From Rapana venosa (taxonomy: Eukaryota > Mollusca > Gastropoda > Neogastropoda > Muricidae), in contig CM054140.1 of NCBI GenBank assembly GCA_028751875.1, positions 30,236,517 to 30,300,516 on the forward strand: 64,000 bases of DNA, written 5' to 3'. Within the stretch, counting starts at the first letter, position 1. Each line of letters begins with the position of its first letter. A program made the position numbers and the translations under genes. Below, piece by piece: positions 45,901-59,300 of the stretch. Below the pieces are notes generated by a model. That model made no database searches, was not told the DNA's origin, and was given only the letters and a program-made list of their open reading frames with translations.

Positions 45901-48900
45901 ATAAATACACACTCACTACTCTATACCAATTGTTGTCATTTCATCATTCACAGTGGAGAAATTACTGTTTATGATGTTTGTTGCTGATGTCCTCGGCTAC
46001 ACCTCTGAGGTTCACCAACAGTAAGATTTTGGTGCATACAACCATTTTTGCCCACCACGAATGTAGAGCCATTCCAACTTCCAGGATTGATGATTTTTAA
46101 CATGCTATGAAAATTACTCACATAGAAAAGTTCCCAAGCCAGTGGGTTTAAAACTCAAGAAATAACAGTCCACTATGGATACTGGTACCAATTACCAATT
46201 TTTCTTTGATTTTTTTTTTTTGGGGGGGGGGGAGGGGGAACCAAGACTAGGGTTGAAACTGAAAAAAAGAAGAAATCTCTGTGCAATGATTTTGTCCTCT
46301 TCTCTTGTCCTGACTCTCCCTCTCTCTTAATTCTCCTTCCCTCCTTCCCCACCCCTCCTTCGAGTCTCTTCTCTTCTCTTTCTTGCTTTTTTTCTCTCCT
46401 CATGATACCTCCATGTAAAAAAAAAAGTTTCCTTTCTATGTCTTTGCTGATCACTGATTTGTGTGATGAGACATTAAACTAAATTCCATTAAAAAACAAA
46501 ACAAAACCAAAAAACCAAACACAAAACTCCCTTCACCCTGACCAAACAGGCTTGAATCAAGAAGACACAGCCATGCTTCCTTTCCTGGATGTTATAGTTG
46601 ACGAGATAAGTTAGAGGCAATATAAAAGACAAACTTACCATTCGCGTTTGTGGGATCCCCTGATGCTTCTTTCCTTTTGATTTCCCTGGTACGCACCAAT
46701 GAAATCATTTACACAGGCCTCATCATAATCTCGGACATGTTCAGCGTAAAGTTCTTTCAGAAAGTTGCCAATCATATCTCCCTTTTTGCTTATCCTTTCA
46801 AAAGCAAACAAGTCCCAGGTAGAAATCGCAGGGCAGGAAGGAAATTTAAAATAGCAGCCTTTCCACCTATATCCTTCATATTTCTTGAAGCGCTGTGGAC
46901 ATATTTCAAGAATACAGGGTCACCTATATTCATAGTGTTTTCCCAAATGATCGAACAAATAATGTTAGCTATACTGTGGTGAATGGTACAGCTTGGGTTA
47001 AACGGCAGACCGTTTTCACTCTCTAACTCTTTCAGAAAATCCACAACCTCCTCCTTGATTTTCTCTGCCAGGATGTTTTTTCCCATACCCATCTCTCGCA
47101 GAATATCAAGCGTCACCTTGCGTTGTTCTTGCCATGTCTCGCAGAAGACAGTGCAACACCTGCAAAAAAAACAATATACACACAGTAATATCTTGTGGCT
47201 TTAGATTTGCCTTGCATGCTCTTAAGAAGCATACCATTGGGTTACAGAAGCTAAAGCTCTGACATGAGTTCCTTGCAGATGTGCGTTGTCATTAACTGGT
47301 TTCTCACCAGTCTGACTGAGCATTTGAAACATTACAACTGCATGCCACATTGTAAAATAAATAGGAATAATCTTTGTTTCTGCCAACAGGATAAAATATG
47401 CTGAACTCACAAGAGCTGAAATGCTTATGCTAATTCATAATGCATTTAAAATACTTTGACTTGTTTTAATTTCTTCCTAAGTCCCTGACAATCTCTGGGA
47501 TATGCTGCATTCTCTGGGTTATTGTGCCAAAACTTTCATGCAATGTGTCTTAAGCATTTTTTTTTCTTTTGTTCCTTGGCTAGAGCTCCAAGATTCACCA
47601 ACAGTGAGATTTTCGCGTATGCAAATGCGGAGAAATGGTTCCTCGTTATGAAAGTGGCCACATACTGACTTTGGGGATTATGTCTGCATATGACACCAGA
47701 GTACATGCATTTTTTAAAACTAATTCTATCATGTATTCTTACCACATGCAATGGCCTAGTCTTCCAAAAAGTGGAACAGGCTTTTACCACATGCACAAGA
47801 TTTTCTGTGTGCATTTGCACACGGGACTTTGGCTTATACTACAATCTTATCTGAAGCACTTTCAGGAGAGTGAGGTCAGTACTGATATTAACTCCCAAGG
47901 GAAAAATCTCCTCGAAGGGGCACCTTGGTGGTGGCTTCACCTTCCCTGTTAGGTCACCTTTTGGCCATACCTTCTGGGATATACAGCCATCCAAGTTTTT
48001 GAGAAAGTATGTATTTATTGTTTGATTGCCAATTCTTATGACCCGTTTAAAAGAAGAGGAATATATATTCATAAAAAATAGGCCACTAGTCAAGAAGTTT
48101 TATATAACTCTCAGCAATTCATAACATCAGTTGCTGAGGTTATATACTCTTCCCCAGTAAGAACTCTACTACAGTTAGTTGTGAGTAGGACTATATATCA
48201 TATGGTTTGAATGCGGGTGTGTCTATATCTCCAAGTAGTGAATGACCATTAAACAAAACAAAACACTTACACAGTGCGCACGTACATATGCGCATGCATC
48301 CACGCACACACTCATGCATGCATACACGCACACACATGATTTACTGCATCAATCTCTGAGAAGTCTTAGGATTATAAATTTATGAGCCACCACAGCTTAG
48401 TAGGGAGCAAAAATTCTCAGTACATGGACAGGATGTAGCAACCAGGATGTAGGGAGCCTCACAGGACAGTGACGTCATTCTGATGTCATAATGACTATGT
48501 CCTCTTTGGGAGTGTGGGTGTGTACCCACCCACGACGTACTGGGATGTTTTGGGCTCATCAAGTCACTTTTTTTAAACATAAACATTTTTTGTGGCTGTG
48601 CAGGGCATATGTTTATTGACAAAGTCACGACATTTCAGCACAGCAGCAGGAACATTTCCTGAGTTACAGAGCAAACTGTAGGGTCTGGGTGAAAATACAT
48701 CCATGAGGTATGGGGAAAGTATTAAACCTGGGCGTTACTTATTTATTTTGTTTATTTTATTTTATTCTTTTACATCGAGGATAATAGAATAAGCATGTAT
48801 GTGCTTTTTTACATCCAGTCCCCATGTGTATGCGTTTTTGTAAATTATGTCATCTGTTCCCACCGGCACACAATGGCCTACTCTTACGAAAATCAGAACA

Positions 48901-51900
48901 GGATTTAACGTGTGCGCAAGATGTTCTGCGTACGTTCGCACACGGGTCTCCGTTTATAGTCTCATCCGAAAGACTTTTGGGGAGAGTGGAGTCTGCACTG
49001 ATGTTAACTCCAGGGGAAAATATCCCCCTTTAACAGGAATTGAACCCGGGTTGTCAGATTGCGAGCGCAATGTTCTAACCACTAGGCTATCCCGTCCCCC
49101 GATCACATCACAAGCTCACAGCTCTAACCACCAGGCCATACCCCAACCCCAATCTGAAGAAAATGAAACCTTGCAGGGCTGATCTCTCTTCATGTTACAG
49201 ACTGCCTGCATACAAAGTATGTCTGTGCCAATTAAACCACCACTCACAGCTGCAGCCTATTCTTCCTCTATGACAGATGTGTGGGCTTTTTAACCTCTTA
49301 ACTGCCGAGTGCAAGTGCACTCTATATGCTGGGGAATAAAATTCTTATAGACCTCTTGCCATGTTCATGTCCCTGTTACTCAGAAATTACCATATGAATA
49401 ATCATGATATTCTGCCCAATGACGGTATATACATATATATATAGTAGATTGCTTTCAGGCAAGCTCTAAGTAGTTAGCATCATCTTTCACTTCAAAAATA
49501 CACCAATGTCATTCTGAGTATTCCCCCCCCCCCCCCCCCATTAAGATTTATTTTACCTCGTTTCTTTCCAATCGCGTTTAAAATGAAAAGGTCAGGACGA
49601 TGAGAGAAGAAGTGTCCCAACTTGACGAAGGCTTCTTTCAGCAGGTCGAAAGAGCTGATGACCACCAGTGTGCTGCAACCAGCTGGAGACTGAAGATGTC
49701 TCCACACTGCTTCCTCCACATCCTGAGTTCTCCTGTGGATCCTGCAACAGTTTTTCAACAAACACATGAAAACCCTTGTTATTTTTTGCCTTTTATTTTG
49801 ACCTTTCACTGCCATGATGTGTATGTGGAGGTTTTGATCCAGGGTGGGTAATGTCTGATGAGACATAATGACATAAATTTAGGTAGTGAGTAAATTAAGT
49901 AACTGCTCATATATATACATACTGTACATAATGTTGACATAATTATCACTAGGCATATTGTGATTATTGGACAATTCTGATTTCAGGAGAGAGTAAAAAA
50001 TTCCTGCAAAGATAATGATTGCCTATCCCATCACAGATCAGATGATTCAGAATCAGAGTAAACAATACCTGCAAAGATAATGATTCCATCACAGATCAGA
50101 GTAAACCATTCCTGCAAAGATAATGATTGCCTATCCCATCAAAGATCAGAGTAAAAAATACCTGCAAAGATAATGATTCCATCACAGATCAGAGTAAACC
50201 ATTCCTGCAAAGATAATGATTGCCTATCCATCACACATCAGAGTAAACAATTCTACAAAGATAATGATTCCATCACAGATCAGAGTAAACAATTCCTGCA
50301 AAGATAATGACAGCCTTTCCCATCACAAAGCACTTCTAGTTGTTCACCTCTAGATGTGATGGTGTCAGGGAGCACTGAAGACGTTAGTTAATCATTGTGA
50401 AGAATGGGGGCTTCTAGTTCTTTAGCCCAGCAGCCAGAGTCCTCAATCAGACTATTATGCTATAGTAGTAACAGAAACAGAGAGAGATGGAGAAGGCTCA
50501 TCAATGTCAAACCTCCCCTGGGAGAAACATGACAAAAAAGGAAGAAGAAGAAGAAGAAGAAGAAGAAGTAGTAACAGACTGAATATTGGGTATGCATACA
50601 TTATCCATATACCACCTACCATATCATTAAATTACAGTGTGCTGGGTTTGCTGGCATGGTCTCACGGCCCAGGATTGAGCCACCACTGAGGACTGAGGTG
50701 CCTGTTTGAAGGGATATTTCCCCTGGAATTTACATCAGTACTGACTGAGTGACTCCACTTCCCCGAAAGCCCTTCCGATGAGAATACTTCATCAAACACT
50801 CAGACACCAACCACCGTTGTCTGTCATATGAGCGAAAATGAGCTGTGCTGTCAGATGAGACCCATGTGTAAACACAATCAACACATGCAGAAATCTTGCA
50901 TTCATGTTAAAACCAAAAACAAACACAAAAAAACGCAGGCACACAGGCATCATGTTTAGATACCAAGTCAGAATGCGGCTACCTTAGGCTAATGAATGAT
51001 GATAGTTGCATACACAAAATCTTACTATTGCCAATACGGTGAACCCTGGAGCTCTTGCCGAGAAAAAACACTCCCTCCCTGCCCCCCAAACAAATTGTAT
51101 GTTTGGGTTATTATCTAGCTAAGACTGACCACTTGGCTGGATACAAACTTCGGTTATTATCTAGCTAAGACTGACCACTTGGCTGGATACAAACTTCATG
51201 ACCTCCCTTGTAAGTTGTATCCTTTTAATGCTAACAAAAGGTTCCCCAAACAAAAGGCCCTGATATTTAGTAGGTTTTATTTTCTTCTTTATTTTGTGCA
51301 AATATATATTTTGAACAAAGTTTTTTCTCTCTAGTTTTTTATCATCATCTTTCAATGGTAGCTTTAATAGGCCACAGGAATATCAGATATTTCTTGTGGA
51401 TGCAAATGACACTTCTAAATTATGTAAAGTGTCTGCTGTAACTGTATGGTAGGCCTGTACCAGTACCACCTACCCCTCTGCATCATTCACAACAGACACC
51501 TGTCACTTATGATGCAGACTCACCCATAACCAGCTGGGGTCAGGTCAGGTGAAAGGTAGGCCTATGGTCCTGAGCCTAATCAAATATGCCCAAAATATTG
51601 CCTATCTAGTGCAGTCTTCCATGTTTTCTACTGATTAAAAAAAAAAGAAACAAATTTAAAAAAAAGAAACAAACATAAAGCAAAAGTTCTGTGAATTGTA
51701 TCTTTGATACATCGCTTTAAAAATAGGGCCTAAGTTGGAGAAATTGTAACTGGTTACATGCACTTGTTTTCCTCCAATAGACCTACTTAAATTTCTGTTG
51801 GTTGTTGTTTACATTACATACTATGTAAGTGAGATCATCATGTTGTGCAATATATATGGTAACTGGGTTATTCTCAGAAACATGTGAGGTTTTTGTGACA

Positions 51901-53305
51901 TAGACCTTGAAAAATAAATGTCATTGGAAGTTTATGGCTTTTTGTTATATTTTAGAGTACTCTGTCATAATCTGCATTCTTTTGAAAAAATTATGAAATA
52001 TTAATTGGTTCCCTAGTATTTGATGAATTAAAGTTCTATTTTTAGCCGTGTTGCGGTTGTGACATGGAAACCAAAAGTAGCATAAATAAATCTTTGTACT
52101 CAGAATATCAAACAAAAACACTCCAAAATGCTGTTGTTTTCATTTATAAAACAAATCTAACATTTGGAAGTATGACAATCACTGACAAAGCATATTTTTG
52201 GCCATTTTTCTAATGACACTCTAAGACAGTTTTGTACGCCCAGATTTAAAGTTTTGTTTTTTGTGCTAGTGACCACAGGAAGCATCACAAATTAGCCTAA
52301 ACTTTATCCACAGAATCATATCAATAAAACAATTTTCTTTACACAAGAATGGAAGCTATTTCAAATTAATACCTTATAAAAGTAATATGTTGCGGTTGTG
52401 ACATGGAAACCGTTTGGTTGTGACATGGAAACCACACCCTTCAAAATAACAAATCATGGAAGTGTAGCAATTTAAACATACATTTAAACAAAACACACCA
52501 ACTTAAATTGGAAACAATGCATTCTTGTAACATTATTCATACTGATTTATCATTTTATATGATATATTATGGTTGTGACATTGAGACCGTTTGGTTGTGA
52601 CATGGAAACCACACCCCTCAAAAGCACAAATCATGAAAGTGTAGCAATTTAAGATAAAATTGAAAAAACACATCTCAAATGAGAAACAATGCATTCTTGT
52701 AACTTTATTTACATTGATTTATTATGTTAAGACTTAGAGTGACATGATATTATATCAATAGACATTATCTACATTTGATTTATCATGCTGGAGTGATATA
52801 ATATCAATCAACACAGCTAAGTCCAGTTTCTCTCATCTGACCTAGCCCATCCTTCATAATTAATGATAAAATATGAGCTCATGAGTGCATAGTGCTTTTA
52901 TATCAAGTACAAAATGCATGTTTTAAAAAACGACAAAAAAACAATGAAATCATATTCATTCTTGGCTTTTTTTATAGTAAAAACCAAAACTTAATTGTCG
53001 ATCAAACTTTGTTATGATTGTCAACTGATTACAATTCATCACCTTTGCTGTGTTGTTGGGGTTTCTGCCTTTAATATTAACAACACTTTGAATAACAGAA
53101 TAATCTAAGGTTATTTCTTGTTTTACAAGCAAATTAATTCTTTTATTTTATGGGCAAATAGAATCCTTCAAGCACTCTCAGCATTTGCTGGTGCTTTTTT
53201 TTTCTCCTCACATGCAGCTGCTTTTTTGTCCCACATCTAACATGATCTAACATAATTTCAAACTGATTTAGGACTGTTAAGTTCTCTCTCTCTCTCTCTC
53301 TCTCT

Positions 53306-53356
<51 letters not shown>

Positions 53357-53571
53357 CCATGATTTGATTTATATTGTAACAGTTAAAAAAAAAAATGTTG
53401 GTCATAATCACATGCATCCATATGTATAGTGGGCACCCTGCCCCCCTTTATTCTCTATCATAAGACTCCCACCTGGATAAGATCTACTTTTCTTAGACAC
53501 TGCTCTTCATTGTAACTGTACCCCCCTCATTAGACTTCTCCTTTATAACACATAATTTTGTGTGTGTGTTG

Positions 53572-53656
<85 letters not shown>

Positions 53657-56197
53657 AAATAATTATATGTATGTAAATGTATGTGTTTGTGTGTGTGAGT
53701 GTGTGTGTGTGTGTGTGTGTACAAGTGCATGAGAGAGAGAGTGTGTGTGTGTGGTATGTATGTGTGTGCGTGAATGTGGATGCGGACGTGTGTGTGTGTG
53801 TGTGTGTACACACCACAAATAAAATTTTTAAGCATGTGAATTGCTTATTCTGCTGAATACTTGTCATAACCAATTTCAACTGTAGTGTTCTTGCTTTTTA
53901 TGTCAATGTGAATGTGTGTCAGTTGTGTGTTATTTGTTTTGTTATCAACGCTTGTCTTGCACATTTAAAGATGAATTGGTTCCAAATGTTGACAAGGAAA
54001 ACGGAAACTAAGGAAAAACACAACAAAAAAGCCCATCCTCATGATGTGGTTTTCATCATAACTGATCAGGACTTGTAAAGTTTTAGGAGTTTGAAAAATG
54101 TTAAGCTTAGGACTTCCAGCATTGTATCCTATCTCTCAAATGAACATAATTTAATCGGAAGAACGTCATTGTTTGATTACATTTGAAGCCTATGGAACAT
54201 AAGTGGTAGAAAACGAGTGATGTGTTTTGGTCGTGACGAGGAACGCTGAGCTCTGTCATCGGCGCAGTTTGTAGCAAACATTAACGTCACTGCGATGACG
54301 TTTAGCGTGCGTTTAGGGTTGACTCATTACGATTAACAACGATTGTGTAGATCAATCACTTCCCTGAAATCAACACTAGAAATCTGTATCCGAGGAAAAG
54401 GGGACGATTTATTACAGTAGATCAGAGTCGTGACACAAAACCATAATCCATTTCCTGTCACGACTAACACGAGCTAAACGTTTTACGGCCAAATTTCAAC
54501 GTGCGAGATAACCACAGAACAAAATTGCTGCAGGTTTATATTTTCAACAACATAACCAGAGCATCCATATAAAGAATCAATAACTGAATGAGGAAAACGC
54601 GAGACTAATTTTACGTATGCTTCTAGATCTAACGGCCGAGACAGAAACAACGCTATCTTGGTTTCGTGTCACAACCAACGTGGTTAATACATGAGTTTAC
54701 AGATCAACGAAAATATTCCCATAAAATACATTCAAACACTGAAAATAATCACTTCTGTCGCTAATTGTTCGAAATAAAACACGAATAGCATCTATAAAAG
54801 AAAGAGACAGTAAAACTTCAACAAGAATGTTGCGGTCGTACAAGAAACGGTACTATTTTCGTTTCATGTCCTAACCGTAACGCCGCACAACAAAAACTGG
54901 ATCTATTTAATATTTTGTGCAAAATTTATTTCTTGTACATAACAATCATTTCCACAAATTACAGTAGATGGCTTTTTATTTCTTTCTGAGTAAGAATAAG
55001 CGGTCATCAAATCAAACGATCCGTAAATGTACCCACAGCTAACAAGCCAAAGCTGTTGACAAGAAAAGAGAACCTGACAAAAACAAGCAATTTTGTAATT
55101 TAAACACGAGTTTACGATTATTAAACCCTGGTTGGCAAAAGTAAAATACTTTGAAAAGAAAATATTCCTTCTCCTTCGATAAAAAATGCGACAGAAGCGA
55201 GTAAAGGCATCTTGATCAAATGCTGCCATGCTTTAGCGGTCGGTCGTGACATGAGAAATTTTGGAAGAAGACAAAGACTGGCACACTAGTATAGCATCGC
55301 GATGTTCCTTTGGCGGGAAAAAGTACGTGCCAGAGATATTTTAGGTCAAGGTGAAGTGCCAGCGATAAAAATCTCGGTCAGTGAAGGAATGTGCCGAGTT
55401 TTGCACCAAACTTACGTCGGTCGGTTGTGACGTTAAAAATGAGAAACCATGTTGATAATCTGGAGTTTCAAGCCATGAACGAGGGTAGGAGGCTTGCTGA
55501 TCAAAAACATCGTTTTTTATATACTGTTAACTGTTTACTTTATCAGTGGAAGCAATAATGCGTTGATGATATCGTATAGTTCTTTGTGAGTGAATTTTTA
55601 AAATTGGGCCTGACTTTGGAAACTAAGCGTCACGACCACAATGGGTATTTAATCCACCCTCTATTTAATGTTCATGATAAAAAAGGAAGATGTTTCTGCT
55701 TGGGAGTTTGGAACAACATCTGGGCATTAATTCAATACAAATTGTGTTTCAAATTAGCAGTCTTTGAAGTCAGAAGAACAATCTGAATAAGGTATGCACC
55801 ATCATGTCACAAATCCATGTTGGAATGAGCACATTTTGTAAAAGAAAATTCAATATTTTTAAAAACAAGCACAAGTACTCATTACAACTTTTAAAATTTA
55901 TTTCTTTAATTCAAACATAACCAGTAACCAGCATTCACTACAGTTACAAACTAAATTCAGTCAAATGGTAGATGTGTGAAGTAGGTCACTATCATACCTC
56001 ACATGACATAACTAGTTCCATACCTTTGACATAAGGTGCAAATGCCCGATCAGAGGTAATCGGTACGATGGGCTGGGTGGCAGTGGAAAATCTGATCGAC
56101 TTGAATTGATCCATTGCAAAATTAAAGACGTGCATAAAAAGGCCACGAAGAAAACCAAACAAGTCGAAGTGTCCAAGTTTGACAAAAACAACATCAC
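42932..56197 (-). CDS. Microsomal cytochrome P450, CYP2 clan (six exons, complete)
   Basis: Haem-thiolate mono-oxygenase, ER-anchored. Exons (minus): 56197-56024, 49741-49557, 47159-46639, 45562-45459, 45066-44730, 43110-42932; about 502 aa once missing bases are counted, the usual P450 length. Seen: N-terminal hydrophobic anchor (residues 11-30) and Pro-rich hinge LPPSPSYRLPLIGHLH; WRKQ helix C; I-helix DLFGAGMETT (309-314); ExxR as EVLR (366-369); PERF; haem Cys447 in GRLICL; C-terminus QPFRVRAVPRS. Frame breaks near 49726, 49679, 47141, 46813, 46685 (net two bases) and three in the last exon (about 43073, 43089, 43094) all fit loss of one base from short homopolymers, so the gene is probably intact. 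The haem loop reads FFLGRLIC: Leu replaces the usual Arg two residues before Cys. Substrate unknown; CYP2U/2J-like by pattern. Confidence 0.92.
43688..43900 (+). repeat. SINE body and tail, sense
   Basis: 'cttcagatgagactataaac' core through the tail 'attccattatccttgaaata'. It lies in the last P450 intron. A shorter tail copy is at 44195-44300. Confidence 0.7.
44195..44300 (+). repeat. SINE tail fragment
   Basis: 'cacggggactggatgtaaaa' to 'attccattatccttgatata'. Confidence 0.65.
45985..46090 (-). repeat. SINE 3'-part fragment
   Basis: 'cacctctgaggttcaccaac' and 'gccattccaacttccaggat' match the distal part of the 6300-6708 element. Confidence 0.5.
47568..47960 (-). repeat. tRNA-derived SINE, antisense
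   Basis: From 'gttccttggctagagctcca' through 'acacgggactttggcttata' to 'ggcaccttggtggtggcttc'. It lies in a P450 intron. Confidence 0.65.
48755..49100 (-). repeat. Best-preserved tRNA-derived SINE, antisense
   Basis: Minus-strand head at 49097: acgggatagcctagtggtta, then gaacattgcgctcgcaatct and a B-box-like 'gggttcaattcc'. The body core is 'ttcggatgagactataaacg' and the tail ends 'ttattctattatcctcgatg' at 48772. It is a good template for the family. Confidence 0.8.
49990..50330. repeat. About 48-bp minisatellite upstream of P450 exon 2
   Basis: Seven units of 'cctgcaaagataatgattgc' + 'ctatcccatcacagatcaga' + gtaaacaatt, with some short units. On the gene strand each has 'atctttgcag|ga', an acceptor-like string comparable with the real one, 'ctgttgcag|ga', at 49741. 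The array ends about 250 bp upstream of it. Confidence 0.85.
50537..50567. repeat. (GAA)n microsatellite
   Basis: Ten AAG/GAA units inside P450 intron 1. Confidence 0.9.
50640..51060 (+). repeat. tRNA-derived SINE, sense, diverged
   Basis: 'caggattgagccaccactga', 'gggatatttcccctggaatt', 'gaatgcggctaccttaggc' and the terminal 'ggtgaaccctggagctcttg' read in the sense order of the family. Confidence 0.6.
51106..51197. repeat. Perfect 46-bp tandem duplication
   Basis: 'ggttattatctagctaagac' through 'ggctggatacaaacttc' occurs twice back to back with no mismatch, implying a recent event or an assembly artefact. Confidence 0.9.
52055..55637. repeat. Field of dispersed GGTTGTGACATGGAAACC-like motifs
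   Basis: Exact 18-mers at 52055, 52394, 52416 and 52593; a near copy at 52571. Part of this is a two-unit about 178-bp tandem repeat (52384-52740). Looser sense copies at 54229, 54427, 54834, 55242 and 55423; inverted copies at 54660-54676, 54861-54876 and 55627-55637. The 54.2-55.5 kb portion is richer in CpG than its surroundings. All lie in P450 intron 1. The function is unknown. Confidence 0.7.
53284..53815. repeat. Cluster of (CT)n, (GA)n and (TG)n microsatellites
   Basis: CT at 53284-53350, GA at 53586-53656 and TG-rich stretches at 53690-53722 and 53740-53812, all in P450 intron 1. ORFs over it are low-complexity shadows. Confidence 0.9.
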
Positions 56198-56375
56198 TTT
56201 AGGCCTAATCCGAACTAGTCAACTTCTGTCGACAAGGAAAGTTAACTGTGGACTCTGACCGTTTGGGTCTATTCCGGTACTGTCACAAACTTTTAGGCCC
56301 ATTTCCGGTACATGTGAGAACAACGTTGTGAACTGAAAGGAGCATCCCAGGAAACTCTTTTTCATTCACTGATTG
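56198..56375. promoter_or_regulatory. 178-bp bidirectional promoter between the P450 and AQR start codons
   Basis: The two ATGs diverge from this short interval. It holds two TTCCGGTAC motifs (56272-56280 and 56303-56311; ETS-type core CCGGAA on minus) and two 'taggcc' elements, with no TATA box in the expected place. TATA-less ETS-bearing divergent promoters are typical of housekeeping genes such as AQR. Confidence 0.6.
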
Positions 56376-59300
56376 ATGAAAGTAAGTTTCACATACATAG
56401 ATCGTCTTATACCAGACATTTTAATGTCAATGAATTTGGAAACTGTTGGTAGTATTCTCACCTATGATCATTGTCTTGTCTTGTACTAATGAAAATTCAA
56501 CTTAACTAGGCCTACGGCTACAGGCGACAGAAGCAGTCATTACATTAGGCCTATTGTACAATGTACGTACAAGAGAACCCATCCCCCCAAAAAAGAAAAG
56601 AAATTGTTTGTTTGTTTGTTATTATATGTGAATGTTGGCAGTTTTTCTTTCAGCCGTGATGGACCTGACTGTTGAATGTAGTGTGTGTGTCAATGTGTCT
56701 GTTTGTATGTGGTGTGTGTTCATTCTTTAGATTTTACGTCATTTCACTATCATGATATTAGATGGAGTCAGGAAGAAAAGCAGATGCTTGTGTGTGACTG
56801 AAAGTTTGTGTTTTGCCAGTTGTAATGCAAGTGTGTACATATATATATATACTTACACACACACATACACATATGTGTTTGTGTGTGTGTACATGCGTGT
56901 ATGTGTGTGTGTACATACTTGTGTATGTGTGTGCGAGCGCTTGCCAGTGTGTGTACGTGCATGTGTATACATGTGTATATCATATGTCATGTGTGTCACT
57001 GTGTCAGTGTGTGTGTGTGTGTGTACTGTGTGTTCACGCGTGCACGAACAAACATGAATGTTATTCAATGACAGAATTGGAATAGGCTTAAGGCAGTTAA
57101 GCATAACAGTTGCTTAAAAAAGAAGTTACAATTAATACAAATGTTCAGCAATATTTGAGAGTGGAGAAAGAGAGAGAGAGATAGGGGGGGGGGGGGTGAC
57201 TCTGTGTGTGTGCGCGTGACACCCTCGCATATTCATGTGTGCACAAACAAACAGATGAATATTATTCAATGACAGTAATGGAATAGGCTTAAGCATAACA
57301 GCTGCTTAGAAAAGAAGTTACATACAGCAATATTTGAGGGTGGAGAGAGAGAGCGAGGTGTGTGTGTGTGTGTGTTTGTGTACTGTTGTGTTTCAGTATT
57401 TGTTGATTGCTTGTTATTCTTTGGTTGCTCATAACAGGTTGCTATCTTAACACTAAATCAAACTGATTTTATTATTACTATGAGTATGATGTACTTAATT
57501 ATTTATGCTAATCTTTCTTTGATCATATATGGCATTTTTGATATCTGAGAGAACTTTAGTTTATAATTGTCACATGTCAGTGATGCTCTAGACACCCACT
57601 GCCCCAGTACAATGTACACTCTCAAATTCAGCTACATAAATATTATCATCAAATCTCTTAAGTTAAAGACTTTATTGAGTCAGTGGATAACTTACATGAT
57701 TCCTATTTGAACACACATGTATAAAACTCTAGACAGGAGTCATTTTTAGTCCCAAAAAAATCCTTTACAGGTGACAAGCCTGTGACCTGGGTCCTACTGC
57801 ACCCCCACCCCCTGCCCCAAACTCTCCCCCTCCTTTCTAGCATTGTGTCCTTTTGAAATTTTACAGTTTTTTTAAATTTTAAAAAAAAACAAACGCTATT
57901 ATTTAATGTTTTGTTGCAGCCCAAAAAGACTTCAAACAAAACCCAAAAGAAAAAAAAAATCCAAGCCAAAGGGGTTTTTCTGTAACTGTGGAAACAGATT
58001 CAAGAAGACAGGTTAACGGAGGGGAGAATTTTTTTTCTATTGTGTGACCATGAAGAGCAGAAGCATTATATATAAAGTGGTGTGTGTATATATAAGAAAA
58101 TAAATGATACAAAAAACTTTACATACTACCGGGGACAGATGTTTTACAAATGAGAACAAAAAATCCCCAAAAGTCTGTTGTGATGTAATTCTTTAAACTT
58201 AGGTAGGCCACTGACTACATAATTGTATTTGTTGTCCAAAAACGAGTTTTTTTCAAATTTGAATTGATGACCATATTAATTTTAAAGAATCAAAATTTGG
58301 ATTGATATTTTTAGTGGAACTGCTGTTTTTATTTTTAATGTTGGGGTTTTGAATTGAAAAGATGAATTATTTCGAAAGACTTTACAATGTTTACCTAACT
58401 TTGCTAACTTTCTAACTGGGTTCAAATAGCAAAAATGAATGCGACACTTTCTTGCAGAATCCTAGGCGGTATAATTTGTATTAGCTCTCTGAACTCCATT
58501 GTAAAAACTTCTTTCTTGTGTGTGTTTGTGTGTGTTTTCTTTCTTGTGTGTGTGGTGTTTGTGTTTGTGTGTGTATGCCTTTGTGTGTGTGTTTTGCGGA
58601 ATTCACCTGATATATCAGTTTACAAAGGCTTCTTATTGTATTCTTCAAGTTCAAGTTCTTCATTTGTACCCGTAGTACTTTGTTTTAGTCAGCCACTGAC
58701 AGAAGATAACTAATCACTGTTCAATATTGAAATACTGGTCAGCTAGTATTACAGGGCAGTTACATAGTGCAAAGAAGACTTGTACCCTGAAGGTGATACT
58801 TCCAGTACTTGAAAGTTTGAAGTAACTGCTGTCTTGTCACAGTTGGTAAGTAATGAAGTGTGTCTGGAAAAAAATATAGTGGAATATTCAACAAAGGATA
58901 CTTCTTTGAGGACATTTAAAATAAGAGTTGAAGAAGAGGCCATTCATCCTCAATGACACATCATTTCGTAGAGTGTACAGTGGCTGGAGTTGCATGCTTC
59001 TGTTTTGCTAGGACCCCATTCTCCAAACTGATTAAAGAACACAAGTTTATGTGAACAGTAGAAGGTGGCAGGAAGGTTAAGGACATTCGCCTGCCAACAA
59101 GTTAACCGTGAAGTTCTGGTTCGATTCCCAGCCTCGCCCTTTCTTCCCAGTTTGACAATAAAATCAAACTGAATGAATGTCAAAGTCTTTCAAATGAGAC
59201 TAAAAACCAGGCCCGTGTTCGAACGCATTTGCAGAACATATTGCGCACACGTTAAATCCTGTTCCCCTTTCAGAAGAGTAGGCCATTGTGTGCCGTGGAA

